This document shows, in pieces, positions 33,195 to 42,573 of a stretch of 64,000 nucleotides of DNA. Position 1 is the stretch's first letter. Each line of letters starts with the position of its first letter. The stretch comes from JAEVLT01 sp044598425. GTDB taxonomy: Bacteria > Bacillota > Bacilli > Bacillales > Cytobacillaceae. Position numbers and translations under genes: made by a program. The notes under the pieces were generated by a model. The model was not told where the DNA came from and searched no databases. It worked only from the letters and a program-made list of their open reading frames with translations. Location: positions 1,302,001 through 1,366,000 of the forward strand of contig CP172536.1 in the NCBI GenBank assembly GCA_044598425.1. The letters are read 5' to 3'.

Positions 33195-34196
33195 TTGTCT
33201 GGAGAAGTATTGTCCCAAAGTGAAATAGATGCTTTGCTCTCTGCCTTATCAACCGGCGAAATGGATGCCGATGAATTAAAGAAAGAGCAGGCGGAGAAAA
33301 AGGTAAGAGTCTATGACTTTAAGCGGGCATTAAGGTTTTCAAAAGATCAAATTCGAAGCTTAACAAGAATACACGAAAACTTTGCTAGACTTTTAACAAC
33401 ATTTTTTTCAGCTCAGCTTCGAACGTATGTGCAGATCACCGTTGCTTCGGCCGATCAAATTCCATATGAAGAATTTATTCGATCCATTCCTAAGATGACG
33501 ATCTTGAATGTTTTCGAAGTGCCTCCTTTAGAAGGCAGAATTTTAATGGAGGTAAATCCGAATATTGCTTACGCGATGCTTGACCGGATGCTTGGCGGCC
33601 GAGGAATAAGTGTAAATAAGGTAGAAAATTTGACTGAAATTGAAACAAAAATCATGTCAAATACATTTGAAAGAGCAATTGAAAATTTACGTGAAGCTTG
33701 GGCTGCATTGTGTGAAATCGACCCGCTATTAACCGATTTTGAGGTAAACCCGCAATTTTTGCAAATGGTTTCACCAAATGAAACAGTCGTGGTGATCTCC
33801 TTAAATACAGTAATTGGGGAAACAAGCGGAATGATTAATATTTGTATACCGCATGTGGTTCTTGAACCAATCATTCCAAGACTTTCGGTCCATTATTGGA
33901 TGCAGGCAGAGAAAAAAGAACGAGAACCAAAGCAAATGGCTGTAATTGAGAAAAGTATCCAAAAGGCGGATGTGTCCATGATCGTGGAACTTGGCAGCTC
34001 GGATATCTCAATACAGGATTTTCTGATGCTGGATACTGGTGACGTGATTGAATTAAACCAGGCGATTGATAAACCGCTGGTGATCAAAATCGGCGGAATT
34101 CCAAAATTCATTGGCCAGCCAGGAAAATCAAGCAAAAAATTGGCCATTCAAGTCTTGGATACTTTGAAAGGGGGAGACGACGATGATGAGCGATGA
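33195..34196 (+). CDS. fliM: Flagellar motor switch protein FliM
   Basis: A 333-residue C-ring protein that binds CheY-P at its N-terminus (LSQSEIDALLSAL, residues 5-17). The middle is CheC-like and the C-terminus is a SpoA/FliN-type domain (VELGSSDISIQDFLMLDTGDVI). It starts with TTG after a strong GGAGGTGAAGGGG SD. It overlaps fliY by 14 bp. Confidence 0.97.
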   Translation: MSGEVLSQSEIDALLSALSTGEMDADELKKEQAEKKVRVYDFKRALRFSKDQIRSLTRIHENFARLLTTFFSAQLRTYVQITVASADQIPYEEFIRSIPKMTILNVFEVPPLEGRILMEVNPNIAYAMLDRMLGGRGISVNKVENLTEIETKIMSNTFERAIENLREAWAALCEIDPLLTDFEVNPQFLQMVSPNETVVVISLNTVIGETSGMINICIPHVVLEPIIPRLSVHYWMQAEKKEREPKQMAVIEKSIQKADVSMIVELGSSDISIQDFLMLDTGDVIELNQAIDKPLVIKIGGIPKFIGQPGKSSKKLAIQVLDTLKGGDDDDER

Positions 34197-35427
34197 CATG
34201 CTCTCTCAGGATGAAATAGATGCCCTATTAAGGGGAACTGATGACGACAATTTTGGACAAGATTACGAGCAAGAGAATAATCAAGCCCTTGAGAATGATC
34301 TTCTTTCACCTATGGAAAAAGATGCTCTAGGCGAGATTGGAAATATTTCATTTGGCAGTTCAGCTACTGCTTTATCCACTTTGTTAAATCAAAAAGTAGA
34401 AATTACCACACCAAGTGTCTTGATTGTTCATCGCAAAAACTTAAGTGATGAATTCCCTCATCCATACGTTGGTATTCAAGTGGGCTATACGGAGGGGTTT
34501 TCCGGAAGCAATTTGCTCATTATCCAGCAAAGTGATGCAGCGATCATCGCCGATCTGATGTTGGGGGGAGATGGTGCAAATCCTTCCGACTTAATGGGGG
34601 AAATTCAGTTAAGTGCCGTGCAGGAAGCGATGAATCAAATGATGGGCTCTGCTGCTACCTCAATGTCAACGGTATTTAATAAGAGGGTGGATATTTCTCC
34701 GCCGACGATCAACATATTAGATGTCCAACATGGAGAAGGAACCGAGCAGCTTCCAGAGAATGAACAGCTTGTCAAGATTTCGTTCCGATTAAAGGTAGGA
34801 ATGCTTATTGATTCAACCATCATGCAGCTGCTGCCGCTGGATTTTGCCAAACAGCTTGTGAATGAGTTGATGAATCCAGGGCAATTTGCTGACACTTCGG
34901 AAAATTCTGTTGGAACAGACAATTCTTTTAACCATTCAGCTGAGCCGCAAAAGGTGGCGGGAGCGATTCAAAATGAGGGAAACGTTGGATATTTTCCAGG
35001 AGAAGATAATAGCTATCCAAATCAGTTGCCTTATCATGAGCAGGCAATCGCTTATCCTCATCAAGGCCCGCAGCACATAGGCACTGGATTTCAAGGAGCT
35101 GCTCAACCAACTATTCAGCCAGCTGTATTTTCTAATTTCGAAACGCAGCAGGTTCAGAACACGGAAACAAAAAATCTGGACATGTTATTGGATATTCCAT
35201 TACAAGTAACGGTTGAACTTGGAAGAACGAAAAGATCGGTTAAAGAAATATTAGAGCTCTCAGCAGGTTCGATTATTGAATTAGACAAGCTTGCTGGGGA
35301 GCCTGTTGATATTTTGGTCAACAACCGGCTGGTTGCCAAAGGCGAAGTCGTTGTAATCGATGAAAACTTTGGCGTGCGGGTAACAGATATTATTAGCCAA
35401 AGCGATCGACTCAAGAAATTACGTTAA
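34183..35427 (+). CDS. fliY: Flagellar motor switch phosphatase FliY
   Basis: A 414-residue C-ring protein of Gram-positive bacteria combining a CheY-P-binding peptide (LSQDEIDALLRG, residues 6-17), two CheC-type phosphatase centres (EIGNISFGSSATA and EAMNQMMGSAATS, each with the E-x-x-N core) and a C-terminal FliN/SpoA domain. A Gln/Pro/Asn-rich linker separates them (about residues 235-325) and makes it longer than the 378-residue B. subtilis protein. It removes phosphate from CheY-P at the motor. Confidence 0.96.
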   Translation: MMSDDMLSQDEIDALLRGTDDDNFGQDYEQENNQALENDLLSPMEKDALGEIGNISFGSSATALSTLLNQKVEITTPSVLIVHRKNLSDEFPHPYVGIQVGYTEGFSGSNLLIIQQSDAAIIADLMLGGDGANPSDLMGEIQLSAVQEAMNQMMGSAATSMSTVFNKRVDISPPTINILDVQHGEGTEQLPENEQLVKISFRLKVGMLIDSTIMQLLPLDFAKQLVNELMNPGQFADTSENSVGTDNSFNHSAEPQKVAGAIQNEGNVGYFPGEDNSYPNQLPYHEQAIAYPHQGPQHIGTGFQGAAQPTIQPAVFSNFETQQVQNTETKNLDMLLDIPLQVTVELGRTKRSVKEILELSAGSIIELDKLAGEPVDILVNNRLVAKGEVVVIDENFGVRVTDIISQSDRLKKLR

Positions 35428-35444
35428 TTCAGGAGGATACACCA

Positions 35445-35807
35445 ATGGCCCATAAAATTTTAATTGTTGATGATGCAGCATTTATGAGAATGATGATTAA
35501 AGATATTTTAACGAAAAACGGTTATGAAGTTGTTGGGGAAGCTTCAGACGGTGTTCAAGCAATCGAAAAATACCAAGAAACTGAACCGGATTTAATTACA
35601 ATGGATATTACTATGCCAGAAATGGATGGCATTACTGCATTGAAAGAAATTAAAAAAATCAATCCAAGTGCTAAAATTATCATGTGTTCGGCAATGGGGC
35701 AGCAAGCGATGGTCATCGATGCCATCCAAGCAGGAGCAAAAGACTTTATCGTCAAGCCTTTCCAAGCTGACCGCGTGCTTGAAGCTATTTCCAAAACATT
35801 GGGATAG
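35445..35807 (+). CDS. cheY: Chemotaxis response regulator CheY
   Basis: A 120-residue single-domain receiver. The acidic pocket DD at 9-10, phospho-acceptor Asp54 in ITMDITMPEMDG, the switch residue in MCSAMGQ and Lys in FIVKPF are all present. In Bacillus CheY-P promotes counterclockwise rotation and smooth swimming. The SD AGGAGGATACACC is strong. Confidence 0.98.
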   Translation: MAHKILIVDDAAFMRMMIKDILTKNGYEVVGEASDGVQAIEKYQETEPDLITMDITMPEMDGITALKEIKKINPSAKIIMCSAMGQQAMVIDAIQAGAKDFIVKPFQADRVLEAISKTLG

Positions 35808-35836
35808 GTAATCTATAAAATTAGAGGTGCAGCGCT

Positions 35837-36502
35837 TTGTTAAACATTCAAAAATGGTTAAAAGTAGCGCTTATTGTTATCATTGCTCTGCTTAGCTTGC
35901 AGCCGCCGGCATCAGCAGAGCAATTGAATAACAGTGTTAAAGACTGCTTTCAAAATCCCGAAAAATGCAAAGATCCAAATCTTACTCCAAATAAGCAGGC
36001 AGCTCAAAAGGAATCAGCAACTGCAAAAGTAGGGATCACGATATGGGATTTTGTGCGGATGATTTTTGCTACGGTCTTTGTTGTCGCTCTTCTTTATTTC
36101 TTACTGAAATTTATTAATAAGAGAAGCAAGTCCTTTAAATCATCCCAGCTTGTAGAAAATCTTGGCGGGACCACCCTTGGAGCAAATCGATCCGTGCAAA
36201 TTGTGAAAATAGGCAGCCAGATCTTTATCGTGGGTGTAGGGGAAAATGTACAGCTGTTAAAAGAGATTGAAAATGCCGACGAACGTAGCCAACTCCTTTT
36301 AGAATATAACAGTAAAATGGAGCAGCTTGTTCAGCCAAGCGATATTGTGACAAAGCTTATCGAAAGAATGAGGAATTGGCAATCACAAAAGAAAGAAAAT
36401 GTATCATTTTCTTCTTTGTTAAAAACGCAGCTGGAGGAAATAGCAAACGGAAGAAAAAAGCTTTTTGATGAACTGGAGAAGAAGGGGTCAGACAAAAAAT
36501 GA
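35837..36502 (+). CDS. fliO: Flagellar export protein FliO (FliZ)
   Basis: A 221-residue membrane protein that helps assemble the FliP ring of the export gate. It has a cleavable-type signal peptide (residues about 1-28, ending PPASAEQ), a short outer segment with two cysteines (residues 36 and 43), a transmembrane segment (about residues 66-90) and a cytoplasmic tail. It starts with TTG after AGAGGTGCAG and overlaps fliP by 4 bp (ATGA). B. subtilis names this gene fliZ. Confidence 0.92.
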   Translation: MLNIQKWLKVALIVIIALLSLQPPASAEQLNNSVKDCFQNPEKCKDPNLTPNKQAAQKESATAKVGITIWDFVRMIFATVFVVALLYFLLKFINKRSKSFKSSQLVENLGGTTLGANRSVQIVKIGSQIFIVGVGENVQLLKEIENADERSQLLLEYNSKMEQLVQPSDIVTKLIERMRNWQSQKKENVSFSSLLKTQLEEIANGRKKLFDELEKKGSDKK

Positions 36503-37164
36503 GTCAATTCATGGAATTTTTCAACAGCAGCTCACCGGAAAATGTTTCAACGTCAGTAAAATTGCTGCTGCTATTAACCGTGTTATCGCTGGCCCCGAGT
36601 ATTTTAATTTTAATGACTGCTTTTACGAGAATTGTCATCGTTCTTTCCTTTGTCAGAACGGCGCTTGCTACACAGCAAATGCCGCCCAACCAAGTTATTG
36701 TCGGCTTGTCGCTATTTTTAACATTTTTTATTATGGCGCCAACTTTTCAAGAAGTAAATAAGACGGCCCTAACGCCATTGTTTAATGAAAAAATAACGCT
36801 TGAACAGGCATATGATCGTGCCTCTGTTCCGTTTAAAGACTTTATGAGCGCCCATACAAGACAAAAAGATCTCGCTTTATTTCTTGATTATGCGAAGGCA
36901 AACAAGCCTAAATCGATTCAAGACATTCCTTTAACCGCATTGGTTCCGGCTTTTGCAATCAGCGAGTTGAAGACAGCTTTTCAAATTGGTTTTATGATTT
37001 TTATTCCTTTTCTAGTCATTGATATGGTGGTTGCAAGCGTCCTAATGTCAATGGGAATGTTGATGCTGCCGCCGGTTATGATTTCTTTGCCCTTTAAAAT
37101 TCTCTTGTTTGTGATGGTTGATGGCTGGTATTTGGTAGTTAAATCTTTATTAGATAGTTTTTAA
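36499..37164 (+). CDS. fliP: Flagellar export gate protein FliP
   Basis: A 221-residue integral membrane protein forming, with FliQ and FliR, the helical core of the export gate. The motif FTRIVIVLSFVRTALATQQMPPNQV and the C-terminal MGMLMLPPVMISLPFK region are diagnostic. The translation start overlaps the fliO stop. Confidence 0.98.
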   Translation: MSQFMEFFNSSSPENVSTSVKLLLLLTVLSLAPSILILMTAFTRIVIVLSFVRTALATQQMPPNQVIVGLSLFLTFFIMAPTFQEVNKTALTPLFNEKITLEQAYDRASVPFKDFMSAHTRQKDLALFLDYAKANKPKSIQDIPLTALVPAFAISELKTAFQIGFMIFIPFLVIDMVVASVLMSMGMLMLPPVMISLPFKILLFVMVDGWYLVVKSLLDSF

Positions 37165-37178
37165 GCAGGTGAAAATAG

Positions 37179-37448
37179 ATGAGTGCAGAAACGGTTATAT
37201 CGATCGCAGAAAGAGGGATTTATACAGTATTGATGGTAAGCGGGCCACTGCTCGTTTTGGCATTAGTTGTCGGACTTATTATTAGTATCTTTCAGGCAAC
37301 GACACAAATTCAGGAGCAGACGCTTGCCTTCGTGCCCAAAATTGTCGCAGTTCTGCTAGGACTTGTATTTTTTGGCCCATGGATGCTCAGCTATATGCTC
37401 TCCTATGCGAGTGAAATATTTTCAAATTTAACGAGATTTGTGGGATGA
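37179..37448 (+). CDS. fliQ: Flagellar export gate protein FliQ
   Basis: An 89-residue two-helix membrane protein. SGPLLVLALVVGLIISIFQATTQIQEQTL is split here only in description: segment one is at about residues 17-35 and segment two at about residues 52-72. The QEQTLAFVPK motif is universal for FliQ. The SD AGGTGAAAATAG precedes the ATG. Order and size match all Bacilli. Confidence 0.98.
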   Translation: MSAETVISIAERGIYTVLMVSGPLLVLALVVGLIISIFQATTQIQEQTLAFVPKIVAVLLGLVFFGPWMLSYMLSYASEIFSNLTRFVG

Positions 37449-37452
37449 GCGG

Positions 37453-38232
37453 ATGAATGATTTACTGCCCAAATTTCCAGCATTCCTATTAATCTTCGTT
37501 CGCGTCACTTCTTTCTTTGTGATGATGCCGTTCTTTTCGTACCGGACGATTCCGACTTCCCATAAAATTGGCATGGGTTTTTTCTTATCATGGCTGATGT
37601 TTTATGCGCTTCAGCCACCTGTGTTTGAAATTAATGGCGTCTATTTTCTGCTCATTTTGAAAGAGGCACTCGTCGGACTTTTGATCGGTTTTACCGCATA
37701 TGTCATCTTATCCGCCATTCAGATTGCAGGCGGCCTGATTGATTTTCAGATGGGGTTTGCGATTGCAAACGTTATTGATCCGCAAACGGGGGCGCAAAGC
37801 CCGCTTATGGGACAGTATTTATATACATTCGGATTGCTGCTTTTGCTATCTTTCAATGGCCACCATTTATTGATTGATGGAATATACAATAGCTACAACT
37901 TTATTCCGATTGATCAGCCCTGGCTGCCGCTAGGCCAATCCAATGTGATAAAATACATGGTTCAGTCATTTAGCTCGATGTTCCTTGTCGCTTTTCAAAT
38001 GGCTCTCCCGGTTGTCGGAAGTCTGTTTTTAGTGGATGTGGCTCTTGGAATTGTTGCCAGGACGGTTCCGCAACTCAATATTTTTGTCGTCGGCTTGCCC
38101 GTTAAAATCGTTGTGGGTTTCATTGTCATCATTGTCGTTGTGAGTGCGATGCTGGCACTTGTCTCCCATTTAGTAGAGACGGCGCTTTATACCATGCGTG
38201 ATTTGATGGAACTGTTGGGGGTTAATAAATGA
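37453..38232 (+). CDS. fliR: Flagellar export gate protein FliR
   Basis: A 259-residue polytopic membrane protein with about six hydrophobic segments that completes the FliPQR core. The ATG at 37453, 4 bp after the fliQ stop, gives MNDLLPKFPAFLLIFVRV and the B. subtilis length; an in-frame TTG at 37438 inside fliQ has no clear SD. It overlaps flhB by 4 bp, and fused or interacting FliR-FlhB pairs are known in other bacteria. Confidence 0.96.
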   Translation: MNDLLPKFPAFLLIFVRVTSFFVMMPFFSYRTIPTSHKIGMGFFLSWLMFYALQPPVFEINGVYFLLILKEALVGLLIGFTAYVILSAIQIAGGLIDFQMGFAIANVIDPQTGAQSPLMGQYLYTFGLLLLLSFNGHHLLIDGIYNSYNFIPIDQPWLPLGQSNVIKYMVQSFSSMFLVAFQMALPVVGSLFLVDVALGIVARTVPQLNIFVVGLPVKIVVGFIVIIVVVSAMLALVSHLVETALYTMRDLMELLGVNK

Positions 38233-39311
38233 AGCTTTTGTCGCTTGATTTACAATTTTTTTCAGGTGAAAAGACGGAAAAAGCCACCCCCAAAAAACGC
38301 CAGGATGCTAGAAAAAAGGGGCAGGCAGCAAAAAGCCAAGATATAAACACTGCAGTTGTCCTGTTAGCCGTTTTTTTATTCATGCTGTTTTCCGGCAGTT
38401 ATTTAAAGAAAGGAATCTTTTCCTTATTTAAAAGTTCTTTCCAAGATTATTTGCTAATGGACGCAACAGAGGGCAATTTGCAAATCATTTTCCTGAGAAC
38501 TTTAAAGGAACTTGCTCTTTACCTTGGGCCGATTATGCTCGTTGCCCTTGTTGCTGGAGTGGCTGCCAATTTTTTTCAAGTTGGTTTTATGTTCACGAGT
38601 GAAGCGATACAGCCTAAGCTTGAAAAGATCAATCCGATAAGCGGCTTTAAGCGGATTTTTTCAATGAGAGCGATTGTTGAACTGCTGAAGTCAATTTTAA
38701 AAATTGGTTTTGTTGGAATTGTCACATTTGCTATTTTGTGGAAAAGAATGGATGAAATCCTCGTTCTATCGCAAAAGCCGATCGGAACGGCGCTTGCAAC
38801 GTTGAGCAGTTTAACGGTGCAAATGGGTTTGTATGCTTCAGGAGCTTTGCTGTTTTTAGCTGTTCTAGACTTTCTCTATCAAAAATACGATTTTGAAAAA
38901 AACATTCGAATGTCGAAACAGGATATTAAAGACGAATATAAAAATTCGGAAGGTGATCCGCAAATTAAGTCACGCATCAAGCAGAGACAGCGGGAAATGG
39001 CGATGCGCAGAATGATGCAGGAAGTTCCGAAAGCAGACGTTGTAATCACAAATCCAACGCATTATGCGGTTGCTATCAAATATGATGAAGCAAAGCGCGA
39101 TGCTCCGTTCGTTGTCGCAAAAGGCGTTGATTTTACCGCACAAAAAATAAAGCTGATTGCAAAAGAAAACGATGTCATCACTGTTGAAAACCGTCCTTTG
39201 GCAAGGGCGCTTTACAGCCAGACGGAAATTGGCGATACCATTCCAGAAGAATTTTTCAAAGCGGTAGCTGAAATTCTCGCCTTTGTGTATCGGGCAAAAA
39301 ACAAAATATAA
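38229..39311 (+). CDS. flhB: Flagellar export switch protein FlhB
   Basis: A 360-residue protein with four membrane segments in residues about 30-210 and a cytoplasmic C-domain. The autocleavage motif NPTH starts at Asn275; cleavage there, prompted by FliK, changes export from rod/hook to filament proteins. The N-terminus has the basic motif EKTEKATPKKRQDARKKGQ. It overlaps fliR by 4 bp. Its C-fragment is mirrored by ylqH elsewhere in the window. Confidence 0.98.
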   Translation: MKLLSLDLQFFSGEKTEKATPKKRQDARKKGQAAKSQDINTAVVLLAVFLFMLFSGSYLKKGIFSLFKSSFQDYLLMDATEGNLQIIFLRTLKELALYLGPIMLVALVAGVAANFFQVGFMFTSEAIQPKLEKINPISGFKRIFSMRAIVELLKSILKIGFVGIVTFAILWKRMDEILVLSQKPIGTALATLSSLTVQMGLYASGALLFLAVLDFLYQKYDFEKNIRMSKQDIKDEYKNSEGDPQIKSRIKQRQREMAMRRMMQEVPKADVVITNPTHYAVAIKYDEAKRDAPFVVAKGVDFTAQKIKLIAKENDVITVENRPLARALYSQTEIGDTIPEEFFKAVAEILAFVYRAKNKI

Positions 39312-39366
39312 ATTTTCGTATTTATATCGGAATGCTGTTAGACAGTAGGGAAAAGGAGGGAATCCA

Positions 39367-41403
39367 ATGTCAGCAAGAGACATGTCAGTTTTATTAAGTG
39401 TCATATTAATCGTAGCCATGTTAATTATTCCATTCCCTACTTGGCTTCTAAGTATATTGATTATCTTAAATATCACATTAGCACTATTGGTTCTGCTCAT
39501 ATCAATGAACATGACAGAGCCTCTTCAATTCTCTGTTTTTCCTTCCCTATTGCTGCTATTGACTCTTTACCGACTCGGCTTAAATGTGTCAACTACAAGG
39601 TCGATTCTTTCGAAAGGGGATGCCGGCGGTGTGGTAGAAACCTTTGGAACATTTGTTGTCGGCGGAAATATTATTGTGGGTCTCGTACTTTTTACGATCT
39701 TAATCATTATTCAATTCATCGTCATTACGAAAGGATCGGAACGTGTTTCTGAAGTTGCTGCAAGGTTTACGCTCGATGCTATGCCAGGTAAGCAAATGAG
39801 CATCGACGCGGATTTAAATGCAGGTATGATTTCAGAGCAGCAAGCACGAGAACGGCGTGAAAAAGTCGGAAAGGAAGCCGATTTTTACGGGGCGATGGAC
39901 GGTGCTAGCAAATTTGTTAAAGGAGATGCAATCGCTAGCATCATTATTGTGCTCATTAACCTGACAGTCGGAATCGTTATTGGGATGCTTCAGCAAGGAA
40001 TGGGGATTGCAGAAGCAGCGAAGCATTTTTCTTTGCTGACGGTCGGAGACGGGATTGTCAGCCAAATTCCAGCATTGCTTATTTCAACTGCAACTGGAAT
40101 TGTCGTCACAAGAGCAGCTTCTGACGGAAACCTTGGAAAGGATATTACCTCTCAGCTATTAGCTTATCCTAAAATGCTCTATATTGCTGGCGGCACCATT
40201 TTTCTTTTAGGATTGTTTACACCAATTAATGATCTGTTAACCATTCCGGTGGCAAGCATGCTTGCCTTTGGCGGCTATATGTTCTCGAAAGTACCGGAAA
40301 CAGATAAGACGCAGCTTGAGCAAATGGAGGAAGAGCTTGAATCCGATGAATTGAAAAGTCCGGAAAGTGTCATTAATTTAATCAATGTTGACCCAATTGA
40401 ATTTGAATTTGGCTATGGACTGATTCCACTTGCCGATACGAACCAGGGAGGGGACTTACTCGACAGAATTGTCATGATTCGCCGCCAGCTGGCAATTGAA
40501 CTTGGGATTGTCATTCCCGTGGTAAGGATCCGCGATAATATCCAGCTCCAGCCGAATGAATATCGTTTAAAAATTAAAGGAAATGAGATGGCCAGAGGCG
40601 AACTTCTCCTCGATCATTATTTAGCGATGAGCCCTGGGATCGAAGACGAATCAGTGGAAGGCATAGACACGATTGAGCCTTCATTCGGGCTGCCGGCAAA
40701 ATGGATTACGGAGGAAATGAAGGAGCGGGCAGAAATATTTGGCTATACCGTCGTTGATCCTCCATCTGTTGTCTCCACCCATATAACAGAGGTAATTAAG
40801 GCAAATGCCCATGAATTATTGGGGCGCCAGGAAACAAAACAACTAATCGACCATGTAAAAGAAAGTTATCCGATTCTTGTTGAAGAAGTCACACCAGCTC
40901 CGCTATCAGTCGGTGAAGTGCAAAAGGTATTAGCGAAACTTTTAAAAGAAAACGTCTCGATTCGCAATTTGCCGATAATTTTTGAAACACTTGCTGACTT
41001 TGGAAAAGTTACGAGCGACACCGATATTCTCGGCGAATATGTTCGCCAAGCTTTGGCAAGGCAAATAACGCTTCAATATGTCGGTCAAGGCGAAACGCTA
41101 AAGGTAGCAACGCTATCTGGTAAAATCGAAAAGGTGATTGCAGATGCGATTCAACAAACAGAACACGGCAACTATTTATCGCTTGACCCGACTATTTCCC
41201 AGAGAATATTGGAATCCATTGCCGTTCAAGTTGAGCAATTTTCAATGGTAGAGCAAACGCCGATTATCCTTTGTTCACCTGCAGTAAGGATGTATGTAAG
41301 GCAATTGACTGAGCGTTATTTACCAAAGGTTCCAATTCTATCCTATAATGAGTTAGAGGCAAATGTTGAAGTACAGAGCGTTGGGGTGGTGAATTTCGAT
41401 TGA
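39367..41403 (+). CDS. flhA: Flagellar export gate protein FlhA
   Basis: A 678-residue protein with about eight membrane segments in residues 1-330 (FHIPEP motifs such as FVVITKGSERVSEVAARFTLDAMPGKQMSIDADL, given here by its positions about 118-150) and a large cytoplasmic ring domain that receives chaperone-substrate complexes. The length equals that of B. subtilis FlhA (677). The SD AAAAGGAGGGAATCC is strong. flhF starts within its stop codon. Confidence 0.97.
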   Translation: MSARDMSVLLSVILIVAMLIIPFPTWLLSILIILNITLALLVLLISMNMTEPLQFSVFPSLLLLLTLYRLGLNVSTTRSILSKGDAGGVVETFGTFVVGGNIIVGLVLFTILIIIQFIVITKGSERVSEVAARFTLDAMPGKQMSIDADLNAGMISEQQARERREKVGKEADFYGAMDGASKFVKGDAIASIIIVLINLTVGIVIGMLQQGMGIAEAAKHFSLLTVGDGIVSQIPALLISTATGIVVTRAASDGNLGKDITSQLLAYPKMLYIAGGTIFLLGLFTPINDLLTIPVASMLAFGGYMFSKVPETDKTQLEQMEEELESDELKSPESVINLINVDPIEFEFGYGLIPLADTNQGGDLLDRIVMIRRQLAIELGIVIPVVRIRDNIQLQPNEYRLKIKGNEMARGELLLDHYLAMSPGIEDESVEGIDTIEPSFGLPAKWITEEMKERAEIFGYTVVDPPSVVSTHITEVIKANAHELLGRQETKQLIDHVKESYPILVEEVTPAPLSVGEVQKVLAKLLKENVSIRNLPIIFETLADFGKVTSDTDILGEYVRQALARQITLQYVGQGETLKVATLSGKIEKVIADAIQQTEHGNYLSLDPTISQRILESIAVQVEQFSMVEQTPIILCSPAVRMYVRQLTERYLPKVPILSYNELEANVEVQSVGVVNFD

Positions 41404-42572
41404 AGGTAAAAAAGTTTATTGCTGATTCGATGGCTGAGGCAATGAAAATGGTTCGAAATGATCTTGGGCATGAAGCTGTTATCTTAAACTCTCGAATTGT
41501 TTTTAGAGGAGGGTTTTTAGGTTTTTTCCGCAAGAAAAACTTTGAAGTCATTGCCGCTGTCGATCCGCAAGCGGTTAGGGCCGTGAAGCCGGTTACGAAA
41601 GAAAAACCGAAAAAGGCTTTTCCCCCTCTCCCGCCTCTTGAACAAGAAGGGAGAATGGCAAGCGGCTTCTTTAATGAAGTTCCTCCAAACATAATCAAAC
41701 CAGATGAATTATTAAAAGAATTTGCGGAGTTAAAAAATCTGATCAAGCACTCATCATCAGAAACGTTACACTCAATGAATCCTTATCCTGAACCAATTCA
41801 AAAACTGCAGCGGTTTATGAACGAGCAGGAGTTTTCGGTATCATTGAAAGAAAAATTTACAACCGCCTTACTTGATAAATGGTTTGAGCGAGATACGAAG
41901 AATTCCGCTGAAGAGATGTTCTCACATTTTAAAAAAGGAATGGAAGGGTTTCTTGCTGAGGTACCGTTTGGCGGAATTACCTTTACGAAGAAATTTGTGA
42001 ATGTCATTGGACCAACTGGTGTTGGAAAAACAACAACACTGGCAAAGATTGCAGCCGATTGTGTTTTGAACCACCATAAAAAAGTGGCTTTTATTACAAC
42101 TGATACGTATCGAATTGCGGCGATTGAACAGCTGAAAACATACGCCCAAATTTTGAATGTGCCGATCGAGGTCTGCTATAGTTTTACCGATTTTCAGCAG
42201 GCAGCCAAAAAGTTTGCGGACTATGATGTCATTTTCATCGATACGGCAGGAAGAAATTTCCGGAATAAAAAATATGTAGAAGATTTGCTGGAAGTGATTG
42301 ACTTTGACCGTGATATGGAGACGTATCTTGTTTTGGCTTTAACCGCAAAGCAAAAAGATATGGAAGAAATTTATCAACAATTTTCAGGGGTTGCCATTCA
42401 CCGGTTTATTTTTACAAAAGCCGATGAAACAAGTGTGTATGGCTCCGTCCTGAATATGATTGAGAAGTACAAAATTGGCGCTGCTTATGTTACAACTGGG
42501 CAAAACGTACCAGACGACATATTGCTGGCAAGTCCGGAGACGATCACAAATTTATTAGTAGGGGTCAAATAA
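41400..42572 (+). CDS. flhF: Flagellar placement GTPase FlhF
   Basis: A 390-residue SRP-family GTPase that controls where flagella are built. It has an N-terminal B domain (about residues 1-110), an N domain, and a G domain with P-loop GPTGVGKTTTLAKIA, DTAGR and FTKADET motifs. It starts with TTG and overlaps flhA by 4 bp. It is the third SRP-type GTPase in the window after FtsY and Ffh. FlhG, encoded next, stimulates its GTPase. Confidence 0.97.
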   Translation: MKVKKFIADSMAEAMKMVRNDLGHEAVILNSRIVFRGGFLGFFRKKNFEVIAAVDPQAVRAVKPVTKEKPKKAFPPLPPLEQEGRMASGFFNEVPPNIIKPDELLKEFAELKNLIKHSSSETLHSMNPYPEPIQKLQRFMNEQEFSVSLKEKFTTALLDKWFERDTKNSAEEMFSHFKKGMEGFLAEVPFGGITFTKKFVNVIGPTGVGKTTTLAKIAADCVLNHHKKVAFITTDTYRIAAIEQLKTYAQILNVPIEVCYSFTDFQQAAKKFADYDVIFIDTAGRNFRNKKYVEDLLEVIDFDRDMETYLVLALTAKQKDMEEIYQQFSGVAIHRFIFTKADETSVYGSVLNMIEKYKIGAAYVTTGQNVPDDILLASPETITNLLVGVK

Positions 42573-42573
42573 G

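Noticed and set aside
38970..39512. Open frame of 180 codons on the - strand across the flhB-flhA junction
   Set aside because: It covers conserved 3' flhB and 5' flhA codons, has no recognisable domain and no SD.
41264..41746. Open frame of 160 codons on the - strand over flhA-flhF
   Set aside because: It is antisense to conserved coding sequence and lacks start signals.
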